Shown here piece by piece: positions 1 through 11,958 of a stretch of DNA of 64,000 nt. A program made the position numbers and the translations under genes. How positions within the stretch are numbered: position 1 is the first letter of the stretch; every line of letters begins with the position of its first letter. The notes beneath the pieces are model-generated. The model was given only the letters and a program-made list of their open reading frames with translations. It was not told the origin of the DNA and made no database searches. This stretch comes from Auricularia sp. M13 (lineage: Eukaryota > Basidiomycota > Agaricomycetes > Auriculariales > Auriculariaceae), in the NCBI GenBank assembly GCA_037042915.1, contig CM073198.1, positions 1,612,001 through 1,676,000 on the forward strand, written 5' to 3'.

Positions 1-2489
1 CGCGCTGGTCGCTCGCGCCGCTGCTCAGCGCGCGTTGCGCCCAATACAGGCGCGAGCGCGCGTAGAAGGCCGCGAGTGTTTCTCCCGCTTGCGGTGTGCT
101 CAGCGCGTCTTCTGCAGTCTGCGATGGGTCGGGCGCGCGGGAGACGCCGAGGAAGGCGGTTGCGCGCGCGCGGAGGTCGTCTGCTGGCGGCTGCTGATGA
201 TTAGAACGACAAAAACCATGCAGATGAAAGCGTACCTCCGGCTCTGGCGGCTTCTCGTCCTTCGCCTCAGGCTCTTCCACAGCTGTTGCAGTGGTCGCAG
301 GACTACCAGCCCGGATAGGATACCCCTCGCCATCATCCTCCCCGTCCTCGTCATCCTCCGAGTCGCTGCCAGAGTCGCTGCCCGAGGACCCGTCGTCCTC
401 GTCGCTCTCCTCGCCGACGCCGAAGACAACGTCGCACGGCTTCAGACACTGGAAGCGGTCGAGCTTGTCGAGCGCGAGCGCGTAGAAGTCGTCCAGCGTG
501 TACTCGCGCGCGCCGCGCTCCAGGATGCCGCCGTATCTGCCATCGCATAACATGTCAAAAACAGAGCCTACGGCAAGGCAAGGATGACACGTACATATAC
601 AGCGTGTTGCGTAGAACGGCAAGCATGGCGTTGTACCTTGCAATGGGTAGCGTGAGGTTCGGGTCGTCCGGGTCGACTTCCTCCTTGTCCTCTTCTGGCG
701 CTGGGGTAGGTGCGGTTTCCCGCTTCTTTGGTTTGGAGGGCCGCTCGTCCGCATCCTCATCACCTTCCTCGCCTTCGTCGTCGTCTTCCGCGTTAGCTTC
801 GTCTTCGACTTGTCTAGTGGGAGCGGCCTTCTTCTTGCGCCCCTGGCCCGCTTTGCGTTTTGGCCGGCGCAGAGTGAGCGAGATCCAGCGCCCGTTGCCC
901 GCCGTGACGTATCCGTACCTTCAACCGCGTCAGCACACCGACCCGCCCAGAATTGAAGCCAAAAGAAAGACACGCACATGTCGTTATAAAAAACACTTTC
1001 AATCGTCTCCTCGTCCTCCTTCACATCCGTCACGCCGCCAAACAGCACGCCGGTGCCCTTGTTCGCCCACAGCGCCATGGTGCAGCCGCTGCGCGCGGGT
1101 GTGGGCGCGTACCCGATTTTCTTGCGTTTGGACCATTTGATGAGTTTGGGCTCCGTGTCCATCCTGCATCGCGTGAAAATGAGCAGCAGGAATTGGACCG
1201 GATGCAGGAGAGCGTACTTGAGAAACCACGTATCGTCTAGCGCGACACCCTGCACGCGCTTGCCCTTGACGTATTCCTTGCAATATCCGCCTGCACAATG
1301 CCGGGCGCAACATGCTATGAGTATTCTTACACGCAAAGCCTATGCTGGGCAAAACAGACGCACCGTGCAGTATGATGCCTTCCGGCGTTGCAAAGAACGA
1401 GAAGCCGCTTCTTGGTCTACAGCGGGTAAGTACAGCGGGGCGTGGTGTGCAAACGCAACTCACGATGGAGCGCGGTCGTTCGGGCCCAGCTCGAGGAGCT
1501 GCCACTTGTACTCTTGGGTATCAAAGAGCCAGGTATCGTTCAGATAGTGCGCTGTGTGCGGATCGCAGTTGTCAGTTCCCGAGCGAAGGGAATTCGGCAA
1601 GCTGTAACACTCACTCCGAATGCCAGGATCGTAGAATCCACCAAAGAGCACAATAAAGTGCTTCCACATGGCCATTCTTCGAAAGAATAATGCCCATAAG
1701 CATCACATACCAAAGCCTGAAGCCTCGCCAGGCTTACCGATGGCCACTGCGAGCGCTGGGCCTGACCTTCGTCTCTATGCGCTCCCACATGTGCGATGCG
1801 ACGTCAAACTGCCAAAAGTCGCGGTAATGGTGGAAGTTGTTCTGGAAGAGCGAGCTGAACTCTCCGCCGAAGAGGAACAGCTGCCCGCGCGGCGAGGCCA
1901 CGACAGCATGTGCGCTGCGTGGTCCGGGGCAGGTGGGCGAGGTAAACAGCCGCCATTCGTCCTATGAGGCAGGTCAATACGACGGATTGTGAAAGAAAGT
2001 TTAAGAAAACGGACTTTCTCGGGCGTGTAGCGGTAAACATCGCTGTAGAAATGCTATAATAAAATAATAAGAACGACGATCCAATCAACATCATGTACTG
2101 TAATCCACTCACGGCTTTGCCATCTTCAGAGAAGTACTCCCCTCCAATCATCCAGAGATAATTTCCCGACGGACAGGGCGTGAGCGTAGCATTGGCTCTG
2201 CGCGACGGCGGGCCAGCGGCGACTTCCTCAGAAACCTTGTGCGCTTCCTCCCATTCGCGTTTGATCTACTACACCAGTCGCGTTAGCTTAGTATTACCCA
2301 AAAGTTCAGAGTGTAACGGACCTTGTCAAGAATGGCCTCGAGGTCCTGGTCGTCCGCGCGCGGCTCGTCCTTGGATTTCTTCTGGCTCTTGCCCTCCTTG
2401 CGCTCGATTTTCTGCGCAGCCTTGGCCTTCTTCGCAGCCTTCGCGGCGGCTTTGCCAGCCGCAGCCGAGGTTTTTTGCTTCTTGCCCAT
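1..2489 (-). CDS. KEL3: Kelch-repeat protein, KEL3/KLHDC4 type (3' end cut by window edge)
   Basis: The start is the ATG at 2489, opening a Lys/Ala-rich basic head (MGKKQKTSAAAGKAAAKAAK). Spliced exons then give kelch blades: PPSRRANATLTPCPSGNY near 2190, GPRSAHAVVASPRGQLFLFG near 1900, RPSARSGHRM plus IVLFGGFYDPG near 1670-1760, YLNDTWLFDTQEYKWQLLE near 1530, and RSGCTMALWANKGTGVLFGG near 1060. After an acidic, low-complexity linker the last exon carries GETLAAFYARARLYWAQ, which matches the DUF4110 C-terminal domain of KLHDC4/yeast Kel3 proteins. At least six short introns interrupt it. The family is thought to be a cytoplasmic beta-propeller scaffold; its biochemical role is not established. 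The stop codon lies beyond base 1, so the gene is partial here. Family call strong, exon edges approximate. Confidence 0.85.
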
Positions 2490-5113
2490 TGTAGCAGTGC
2501 GCTTGCTCCTTTGGCCGACGCAGCAAGAAGGCAAGCGACGATCGTCCTCGCGTCGGACTTCCACGACGGGAATCCCGCGCCGCTTCTTGGCCCTGCCGCC
2601 TCCAGTTGGTTTTCAAGATCATAAGCACTCGCACTGTCGTCTGCTTTCATAGAGGCCGCGTCAGCGGTCCTTCACAGATTCACGGATTCACACCACGCAC
2701 TCTCGGCCAACTGGTCCCCGCAATGAACTCGAAGTACTGTGGCGGCGTTCATGGAGCCTTGCACTCTTTGTCCCGAATATACCGGATTCCTGTACTCTGT
2801 ACTGCCCTGCTTGGCTGTTTGTGCTCATTTCGCGCGTATGCTCTCGCTGTGCAGCATGCCACCGGTCCTGGATAGCGTCCGCTATGCCACACTTACATCT
2901 ATTCACTCTTCATTCATTCATTACCGGCAGGGATTGGTCTTAACTTGCTGCGTGGCTACTGGTCGACTAGTTCTCGACCCAACATCGTACCACAAAACCC
3001 CCAGAATAGGAACGGTGTGCAGGCAGCAGGCTTTCTCTCGCGAGAATACGACGTTCCGCAAAACGCCTTGCATGCCGAAAATTCTGCGGCTGGCCACTTC
3101 TCACTTGCATCTGCAACTTTCCCAGGCCTCTCAGAAGCCGTCTCCGGGCGTCCGTTATCACCCATGTTGTTGTCCCACGAGTGTGCCGCACCCTGCTTCT
3201 TCTTCCTGTCAGCGTCGTACGTGTACTTAGGGGCAGGGAAGGGAACGAGCAAGATACGCTCCTGACACACTCCCGCCTTCTGGGCGAGGCCATGGAAGAC
3301 GGTGATGAATGCCATCCTGGGGCGTCCACGACTTCGTCTTCGTGCTGCGGTGCCCGTTGGAGCAGTTCTGTGGCGTCTACAATGCCCATCGGCAACTGCG
3401 CTCTCGGCATCGCTGTGTGTATGCAGCGTGGGATCGATGAAGGCAATCTCGAGATCATCTCCTGTTGAACCCGATGCCTGATACCCAGATCTAGATAGAC
3501 TACATGCATGGGGAATGCCTTCTGTTTCTGGCCAAGGCACGCGCTATTGAACTGCGATTCCGCGCAACCCTGGGCATGGGACCCATGGACGGCAAGATGG
3601 TGGATAACCTAGTCACCGCACTCAGGTTATTCCATGTTCTGGCTTTGCTTTCGCGTTCCCTGACGTTGTGCCGGTCGCTCTTATGCCTATCTCGGCCGGA
3701 AACTGCACGCGGCATGCCACTGTAATTGGCATCATGTGTGCAGGACCTGCTCGTATCCGTATCCATGACGCGATGGGACATGGCAGGTGCATCCTCGGAT
3801 CTCAGATCAAGCTGCGATCGCTGCTGCACGGGCGTGCGAGCCTCTCGCAAACGCCCGTCTTCGGAGGCTATGGAGCTCTAGGCCCTGCTTCTTGTCCACT
3901 TTCCGTAACACGGCTGTCCTGCCCGTGGCCCCGTGAGTACGCCTATTCCGCTCTCTGCTGCTCAATTGCGCATGCATCGCCCCAATTGGCAGGCGCACAC
4001 GTAACAACACAAACAATTCCGCCGCAACGATTTAGCGTCCGGATAGTAGTACGAGCCCCCGCTTGCATGGCCGCGTCAACAGCGATGAAGAAAGCGTGGC
4101 CAGCGAGGAGGCGGCCCTGACGGTCGTGACTCGCCGTGGGGACAGCTGCTGCGGCTGGACGAGGTCCTCGTATCAGTCAGTGCCCCTCCCCGTTCGCTGA
4201 AGGCGCGCCCACTGCTCTGCACCTTCCATCGCTTCTCATTGATTAAGGAGAAGACCAGCTGGACGAGACGAGACCCACTCCCGGACCGCAGACGTGTTCG
4301 CGTCGAGGGTTCTGGGGGAAATGAGTGTTTGTGGCGCGACCTCTTACAGAAAGTAGCGCCCTGTGCATGCATCGTCATTGCATACCTTAATACCTTTGAA
4401 TGATTCCGCCCGTGCCGGGAGTTTTCGCGGTCACGGCAGACACATTCCGCTTCTTTTTTATCTTTTGGCTGGGACAGATAGCCGGTAGCCGAAGGACACT
4501 GGACAGGCGTATTTTACAGCGCAAAGTGTCGCGCAGGGCTTGAGCTCAGCAGCAAACCACGTTCAACTGTATTGGAACAGGGGTACTAAACATTCCCAGG
4601 GCCCTCCATTGAAGGAAAGCGGTGTCGAGTGTCCTACAATGAATGTGAGAAGATATGTCGTTGTCACGAGGCTCGTTCTCCGTCTGTGATCAGGAAAGGA
4701 AGAGAAGCCGTCTGTAAGACCAAGCACTGTGCCAAATGCGTCACTTGCGAGAGCTGTCTTGACCTGTCCCCGGTAACGATATTCTCAGATCAGTATGACT
4801 GGCTTACGACTAGCGACGAGAAGATAGAACGCCGAACAATAGGCCAGCCAGCCTCCTGGAAAATGCAGATTCCTGATGCCGAAATTCTTGATGCGGCTGC
4901 GGTGAATTGGCGGCCGGGACAGCGTGTACTTCCGACCGCCGCACGCGGAGTTCTGCTTGGCCTCCTACCACTACCTCATATGTTCTTAAACATGCTTTCG
5001 CCAGACTGCGCCTTTCGCGTCTCTCCGCGGCAACACATGAGATCTCTGCTCTCACTATAATATACGCGCCATCCTCCTCCTCTAGGCTCCCAACGCACGA
5101 CCGTACCGCACCA
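2490..5113. other. Intergenic stretch, no supported gene
   Basis: About 2.6 kb without a gene I can support. Open frames exist on the minus strand (2956-3540) and the plus strand (a Cys-rich frame at 4629-5060 beginning with GTG), but neither shows a recognised domain or a convincing chain of splice sites. No inverted or tandem repeat stands out. Confidence 0.4.
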
Positions 5114-6241
5114 ATGGACTATCCGACCAACGTCTCGTTCAGTGTGTCCCATCTGTTTCTTCACTCTCCTATCGCTGATCTCATCATTCCAGTCGTTCAA
5201 CTCGATCTGTCAGTTGATGTATGCACTCATTGCCGGACGATTTCTTTGACTAACGAAGCCGCAGGCTCGTTGGCTCGCGTCCTCCGAATCGACGAGCGAA
5301 ATACTGGGATACACCTTCTCTGAGCTCCGGACGCTGAGCTTCTTCCAGCTCGTCCATCCAGAGGAAGCCCACGCGGCCCGAACAAATCATATGTATGTGT
5401 GTCTAGCCTCAGCGCGATAGCCTGATCTCACCGTCAGTCAGTCGAACTGTGCAGGGCGACAAGTCGGCGGTGGTGGTGATACTGCGATTACGACACAAGA
5501 GGAATGGCTGGGTTCTCTGCGCATTTGTAGGTCGTCTCCACAAACCTACGATCGATAGTCTAGCCGGCTGACCCTTCAAAGTCGCGGACAGTTGTATCGG
5601 ATCGTATCGTCGGAAGCATCGCACTCGCAGGCCCTGCGCGACGCGCCATGTTTCGGGGAGCGACCGCGTCTGAGGTCGTGTACCTTACCAATACGCCTGA
5701 GGCCACGCGGCTCGACTTTGGGGCAAGTCGCATGCGCTGCGCGGCGTGCACGGATTATTAATGCCGATCGCGTTCTTCAGCGCTGGATCGACTTTGGCGC
5801 CGCCCCGGCGCCGCATGTAGCCCCGCAGACTCTCAGCTTTCGGACCTTCCTGCTCCTGGACCGCTTCACCGAGCTGTCGACGATACAAGAGTGCTCCAAC
5901 GAGTACTTTGTCACACGACACTGCGTGCAACAAAGCTTCTTCAACTTCGTCCACCCGCACGATTCCGACGCGCTGAACGACTGCATCATTGCGCTGAAGC
6001 ACTGGGGCGCGCTCCAGGGAGGCATGCTCTCAGACGGCGGGTTCGCCTACGTCAAGTTCCGTCTGCTGTTCTCTGGCCGTGGAGCAAATACCCCGCCACA
6101 GTGCGTTGTCTGTGAATCCTCTCGATAAGGTTATTCACACTTTCTTCCAACCTTTGTAGTTCAATGGGCGAAACGCACGTGCATGCGTTGATGTGGGCCA
6201 CGTCCGACGGCATCATCATGATCCTGAAAAAGTCTACTTGA
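5114..6241 (+). CDS. Two-PAS-domain protein (non-LOV), possible sensor or regulator
   Basis: Six exons fit in phase: 5114-5218, 5265-5392, 5442-5526, 5564-5722, 5781-6100, 6160-6241, giving about 292 residues. PAS 1 reads DLSVDARWLASSESTSEILG, then FFQLVHPEEAHAARTNH, then a strand pair AVVVILRLRHKRNGWVLCAF. PAS 2 reads LLLDRFTELSTIQECSNEYF, then FFNFVHPHDSDALNDCIIAL, and ends HVHALMWATSDGIIMILKKS. This layout resembles White-collar-like PAS proteins common in Agaricomycetes, but the flavin-binding NCRFLQ motif of LOV domains is absent and no GATA zinc finger follows. Exon 4 ends at a GC donor (GCAAGT, 5723). The short 37-nt intron at 5527-5563 is the least certain join. Ligand and partners are unknown; signalling by protein-protein contact is inference. 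Confidence 0.75.
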
Positions 6242-6813
6242 GTCCTGTCATGGATCACGCTCGACGACTCTCCCTGACTCTCCGTTGACTTTGTCTGTCT
6301 ATGCAGAACCGTACACTGACGAATTTCCGAATCCAATAGCATTACCCCTTTTCCCACGTTTCCGCTTCTTTGTCGTGGTTTGCAGGCCACTGTAGCTGCG
6401 ATGCCGGCTGCGTCGGCTCGTTCGGTGTTGCTGCGAAAGCTTGCTATCCCGGATATCGTGCCGGACACGGGCACGCGGCCTACATGAGGTTCTGCCATGC
6501 CCCAGCCCACAGTAGCCAGGCACGCGAACACTGGCCGTCGCATGGCCGCTCGGCGCAGCAGAAGTGTGGGGGCCGCGAAGCAAGTTCAAGCGGGTGAATG
6601 TGATACAAACAATTCATAATTTGATGCCGCGAAGCATGCCCGTGCCCCTGAAAAGGCTTCAAGCTTGTTACAAGATTAAGCTGCGTAGTTCGACATATGC
6701 AGACGCGCAGTGCGTGCGTGTAACATCCACGATTGTCCTGATTACGGGACAACAGTCCCAGGTAACACCAAATCCCGAGCGTCCATGACCAAACAAGTCC
6801 GTCTATCCGCCAA
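6242..6813. other. Convergent intergenic stretch
   Basis: Between the stop of the PAS gene and the stop of the DyP gene on the opposite strand. Short frames only; nothing recognised. Confidence 0.4.
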
Positions 6814-8905
6814 TTACATCGTACGTAGCGCTGAGATCGAGGGTACGAAGAAATATTCGCCTCCTATCGCGCGGTGTCAATATACAAGAGCAGTTGAGGT
6901 GGGCTGAAACGTACCTTTTGATATTACAAAATCGGTTTGAAGGGAGAGTTCCTGTGCCGTGTTGCTTACGTTGTATCCCGACATTAACCTGGCCCGGCCT
7001 CGATTTGCGCCCACGACAGGGTCAAATCCGGGCTGCTCGGATTTCCCAAATGGGAAGTTCTATGCGAATTCTATTAGCATCGCCAGTGCTACCAGCATGA
7101 AGTGACCTACCTGGCCATTAGCCCATGCAGTCTGGATAAATCTGAAGCCCTTCGCAATCTGGGACTGGTAGGAGACGAAAGCTAAGCCGCGATCGAGTGT
7201 CGACGTTGCGGCAGTAAGTTCGTCGTCCGTTACTGGTCCCATCAGCAACAGTTGACGGCGCATGCGGTGGAATCTCATACCTTCTGGACCATATGGAATG
7301 CCTGCTCGCATAATACTATTGTCTGGTGCACTAGAATCATAATTCAAAGCCAGGTTTGTAATGCGGGCTATTGTACCCACCTCAAGTCGGCGCGAGGACG
7401 TGTTTTCCTGGTGCCAATGTCGTTAGCAACATCATCCAAGACCGATCGCGAGATTAGACTCACCGGACATGTGCACCGAAGGGACAACGCGTCTGGTCCG
7501 AGTCAATGTTGGAGCCTGCGTGGGTGTAGTCGAAGTTGTTGTTGAGCTTAGGATCCGCGCCGAGCGTCGCGTTATCGAACAACGGGCTGAGATCGACAGG
7601 GGCGCCCTTGAAGTGCCCGTTAGCGCCAGCCACCTTCCCGCGATAGTGGCAAGTGGTACACACGCTCTTCCATCGACCCATCAGGCGCGCGCCCATGAGA
7701 GTAACACTTTGCGCCCTCGTCAAGCCGGAGACATTGGGCGCGTTTGAGGCGATGAAGCGGTTCCACTCGGGGACCTTCTGCTGGCTGTGGATGGGGGGTT
7801 CAGAACGGAAATTGCGCAGGGTCACGCATTGAACGTACAGTTGGCGGAAGGCCATGAAGGATCCATCCTTCATCCACGCAGGCCGTCTGGACGCTAAGGA
7901 ATCGCCGGTCTCGCCGCAGAGAATAACCCCAGGATTGACCGTCAGTTGCCCCGGAAAGGCTTGGCCAAAGCCGTCAATATGTGGCTGCGCAATGCCGTCC
8001 AGATAGCCAAAGGCTGCACGGTAGATCATGAGAAGCAGCCCTGCAGCGTCACAGGGATAAACGAGCACTCGCCTTCATGGCCAGCCTGGGGGCCAGGCCG
8101 GATGCTTCCCAGCAGAGAATACAGCTTATTCAAGCGTCAGGGACAGTTTTTCGCCGCTGGAACAGAGGATTCCTTGCATACCTTTGTCATATCCGTGCCC
8201 ATGCGCGTCTCGAGTACGGCGACCTGCGCGTCAAGCAGTGTCTGGTTGTCGCTGGCCATGAGGAACACGCCGTGAATGGCGGTGCCCTGGAATGGCTGCA
8301 GCCAACCCGCGCCCAGGTCAGGGTCGCCGAGCGAATTTGCCTCCGCAAATTGGCCGCGTCCGAAAGAGGGATCGGCGACGTTATCGGTAACACCGAGCGT
8401 CCTCAGGCCGGTCTGTGAGAACGCGATGTTGAGCGCGACGACGGGCTGTGTCGACGTGGACAGCAGCTGCTGTGCGCTCGTAATCTGCGGCGCGACGTTT
8501 GCATGCAGCTTCTGCCTGAAGGAGCTGGCGTTGTTGATGCTGAAGAAGTAAAAGAGCTCTTGTTTCTTCTTCATTCCGACCCTAGTGGAGCAAAATGAGT
8601 TTGTCAAATTGTGACGGGCATTCTTCGACGCACAAGATGTCGCCTTGGATATTGGTGATATTGAGCGACACGACGGCCGACGCCAACGGGAGTGGCACCT
8701 GACCGGGAATATCTCGAAGACGGTCAACGTCACGCCCGCGCAACAACCGTGGGCACCGGCATGCAATGCACTCACTTTGCAGCATGTTGACGCGCCGCTT
8801 CGTGCTGAGAAGCATGGAGACGGCGGGTTCTACGGTGGCCGCAGCATGTACGAGTGTGAAAAGAAATGAAAAGAGTGTAAGGAGTCCGAGTCCGAGGATC
8901 GTCAT
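6814..8905 (-). CDS. Secreted DyP-type heme peroxidase
   Basis: Dye-decolorizing peroxidases oxidise anthraquinone dyes, phenols and lignin-related compounds with hydrogen peroxide. Start ATG at 8905 opens a signal peptide (MTILGLGLLTLFSFLFTLVH, then AAATVEP). Conserved parts in order: LNITNIQGDIL; GYLDGIAQP, holding the GxxDG motif with the distal catalytic Asp; RCPFGAHVRK with the proximal heme His; IMRAGIPYG; RGLAFVSYQSQIAKGFRFIQ with the distal-side Arg; and the C-terminal GGEYFFVPSISALRTM. The last coding pieces need three small introns, one with donor GTAGGT after WANGQ, and end at TAA 6814-6816. Roughly 500 residues are expected, normal for the family. All key residues are present, so it looks functional. 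It lies head to tail with an alcohol dehydrogenase gene, without evidence of co-regulation. Confidence 0.92.
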
Positions 8906-9265
8906 GGTTGGCGTGGGTGTTGGCGCAGCAACCGAGGGGTGAATGTGAAGGTGGGATGCGGTGGCGGACAAGAACGCGTCCCCCGCCGCGTTTTATGGGA
9001 CGATTCGCTAGCAGCAGCAGTCAGACGGACGTGCGGACGCAGAGCGGTTCCTGAGCTGCCTCCCGCGTAGCCCATGTGCGCTGGCGATCCACGATGCTTC
9101 ATGCTGACGGGCCATGGGACGATCGCCGCTCGGGGCCAAACGGCCGCGTCTCCTCGCCCAATGCAGTCCGTTCAAGCATTCTGGCGGTCATAAGCGCGGG
9201 TCGATCCACACGCCAGAAGCCCGCGTTCCATGGGCAACACATCTGATTGACAAAACTGACAATCG

Positions 9266-10558
9266 CTAGTCTGCAAAAGTGATGACATTCCGGTGGCCTG
9301 GACGCTCCTGCAGCAGACAGTCGACGGCCGCGCTAATGCCCTCTAGCGCATAGCTTTCCACTCGCGGCTTGATGCCTGCGCGTGAATCGGGAACGTCAGT
9401 TATTTCACGCAGCCTAGCCATGAACGGAGACGGACCAGCATGCATCGCAAAGCGTACGCAGGCTTCGTAGTCCGGAGGGCAGGCGGGAACCCATCCCCGG
9501 ATGTTCAAGCGCTTGACAACTAGCAGAGCTCCCGGCACTGAAATCGCGTCTGCTGCTTCTTCTGCTTGTTCTCCGTACGGGAGTCCCACGAACATCAAAG
9601 TCCCTGCACGCTTTAGAGCGCGCGCCAAAAGATTCGAAGCCGACCCGGCGTTGGGTACAGTAGAGAGGATGACCTGCGCGCCGCCGAGCTTCTCGAAATA
9701 GCGAGCAACGTCGTCCCTCGAGGCGTCAACAAACCCTACAGCCCCCATGGCTGTGGACAGCGCCTGCTTATCAGGCCCAGACGAGATGGCATGCACCTAT
9801 CGCTTGTGTGTGCTGCAGTCCGCGCATCCGGTGTCGATCTGGAGGCGTACCTGCAAGCCCATCTTGGCGGCAAACTGCGCGAGGGCCGTCAGTTTTCAGT
9901 CGAGTCGAAGACAACTGAAAGTGAAACGACGCGGAATATCTGACCTGAATTGCAAGGTGGCCGAGGCCGCCGATGCCGTGTACGCCCATGATGTCGCCCG
10001 GGCGCCAGTCGCACGCTAGGATGGCATCGTACGCGCTGACTCCCGCACAGAGCAATGGCGCCAGCTCAGCGTAGGACAGCTTCTCGAGCGCGGCCTCCGC
10101 AAGACGAACAAGGCCTGCGAGCACCCAAAGGAGAGCGCATTCAAGTACTCAGGGCCTGTGTCACGGCGCTACCCACCTTGCGGCAGGGTGTATAAAAATT
10201 CCGCATGGCCGCCGTCAACGTCGGAACCATGCGCCTGCACCTGGGCGCACGCAAACACCTCATTCGCCCGACAAGGCTCGCACGCGCCGCAGCCGCCTGC
10301 GAGCCATCCAGCGCCGACGAGCGCGCCAAGTGGCAGTCGTGCACGCTCAGCGAGTGGGACAGCTGGCCCGTGCGCTGCAACGCGTCCGACAACTTCGTGC
10401 CCGGGCACGCGTGGGTACGCCGTTGAAAGTGAATGCACGGCCCGGTCGCTGTAGCATACGCCCGATGCGTACACCCTGACGAGTATCTCGGCCCCAGAGA
10501 CGGCGCGCAGCGGCCGCGAGACGATTTCAAGGCTCGCTCCAGGCGCTGCAATGCGCAT
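9266..10558 (-). CDS. Zinc-dependent alcohol dehydrogenase (MDR family)
   Basis: Medium-chain dehydrogenase that should interconvert alcohols and aldehydes/ketones with NAD(P). Start ATG at 10558 (MRIAAPGASLEIV). The catalytic-zinc motif GVCYSD and PGHEVVGRV are near residues 35-60; the structural-zinc Cys set is CGACEPCRANEVFAC with the normal C-x2-C-x2-C-x7-C spacing; HGSDVDGGHAEF follows. After an intron come LLCAGVSAYDAI and the Rossmann motif HGIGGLGHLAIQ; a small exon encodes FAAKMGLQ; the last exon covers HAISSGPDKQALSTAMGA through VITFAD and the stop at 9266-9268. The layout matches fungal AdhP/Adh1-like enzymes of about 350 residues. The N terminus is somewhat short, so an upstream mini-exon cannot be excluded. 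Substrate not predictable. Confidence 0.87.
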
Positions 10559-11958
10559 TGCGCTTTGAGTCCGGCAATAATGCAGTCTGGATCATTTCTA
10601 ACCAGAGACTATAGCTGTCCTAACGTGTGAGTATTGATTCTAAGCAGGGAGGAACGGACTTGCCAGCTCTATAGCTGGTTGGAAGGGATGTCATTGGGTG
10701 AACGAAGGCAAGGCGCGACCGGGTCTTATTTTGGCTCCGGACAGGTCAGCCTGACTTGGCACCTCCTCACTGGCACTCAGGATAGCTGTAACTCATCCTT
10801 ATGTCTGGAACGCGCGCTCCGGACTGTGTATATCAATCACAGCCTCTCAATTTTGACAGTCACTCAGTCATAGTAATCATTTCAATCAAAATACTCCTTC
10901 AAGTTCTCAGTCCGGCGATGCGCTGTCTCGATCGGCCACATAGGACTTGCAGTGGCACATCGCATTCAGTGGCATCGCTTTTGGAATGTTCTTGAAAGCT
11001 GAAAGAACGCTTTTTGCAAGCAGGATGGCCGTGAGAATTGGTGGGACTATGGTTAGAACTAGCTCGCCGTGGACCACGCGAGAGCACCGGCCCCCTCACC
11101 TGCCAGCACTGCAAGCCTGACTTGGAAGCCCCTCGGAATATCTATCGACTGATCCTGACCTTTCGACAGGAAGGGCACGAATATATGACCTCACATTTCC
11201 GATCTGGCGATTCCTCAGCTCCAACGTCTATGTACAGTAGTTTAGACAGGTTTAACGCATCGTGCCCTACTAGCACTCAATCGCCTGAGATCAGAGACTT
11301 ACAGTGCCACATACCTGAGTCAACGAGGGCTCGAGGTGGAGTCTCGAGACAGGCTAGATTCGCAAGGACGCGGTCGTCATTTCGTGCATGTCCAGGCTCT
11401 TCGCTGTCCGAAAATATTGTTAGAGCGACCTAGACCACTGCATGGTAAGGCTGTATTCTATTGACCAGGGGGACGTTTGTTGCGTTGAGGGTGTGCCTCG
11501 ACGAACGATGAGAACAGCCATGCATTGTCCTGACAGAACTGGCCGGTTCCCCTGCCTGTCCCTGCAGATGTGCATGGCAGGGCCGGTAACGGGGTTCATG
11601 AAGAGCTATATGGGCGTCATTGCACTGAACAAAGCGCCGACTGAGGCCGACTGTCGGTTAGATAGTGATGTCAGGCTCACAGCTTCGTACCCTGGCTTCC
11701 ACCCTGAGCATCTGTTCGTCATGCAAGAAAAGGGACTCCCCCTGTTGCCTGAGAGCCCAGTGTTTTTCTCAGGAGGGACTCGGCATGTCGACGCAGGCCG
11801 GCGCTAGTTTCGGGTTGGGAGTCGGACTTTGCAGTTCTTCATCCGTGCCAACTTCTTTTCCCGTCGTCGCCGTCGTGCAAGCTCGGTCGCCGTCGACGCC
11901 CGTAATAGCGCCCGTGCCGCGTTGATTCCAGGCCTGGGTGCCTTTTCACTGTACAATC
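10559..11958. other. Intergenic stretch upstream of the NDK-like gene
   Basis: 1.4 kb without a supported gene. It should hold the divergent promoters of the dehydrogenase and NDK-like genes. A CG-rich, pyrimidine-rich leader lies just before the NDK-like ATG (about 11850-11958). Short frames at 11038-11433 and 11442-11807 show no domain. Confidence 0.4.

Noticed and set aside
2956-3540. 194-codon minus-strand open frame
   Set aside because: No domain, no consistent splicing, and an overlapping frame on the same strand is equally open; likely chance in GC-rich DNA.
4629-5060. Cys-rich plus-strand frame just upstream of the PAS gene
   Set aside because: Begins with GTG, has no recognisable zinc-finger spacing and runs into the PAS 5' region; not supported as a gene.
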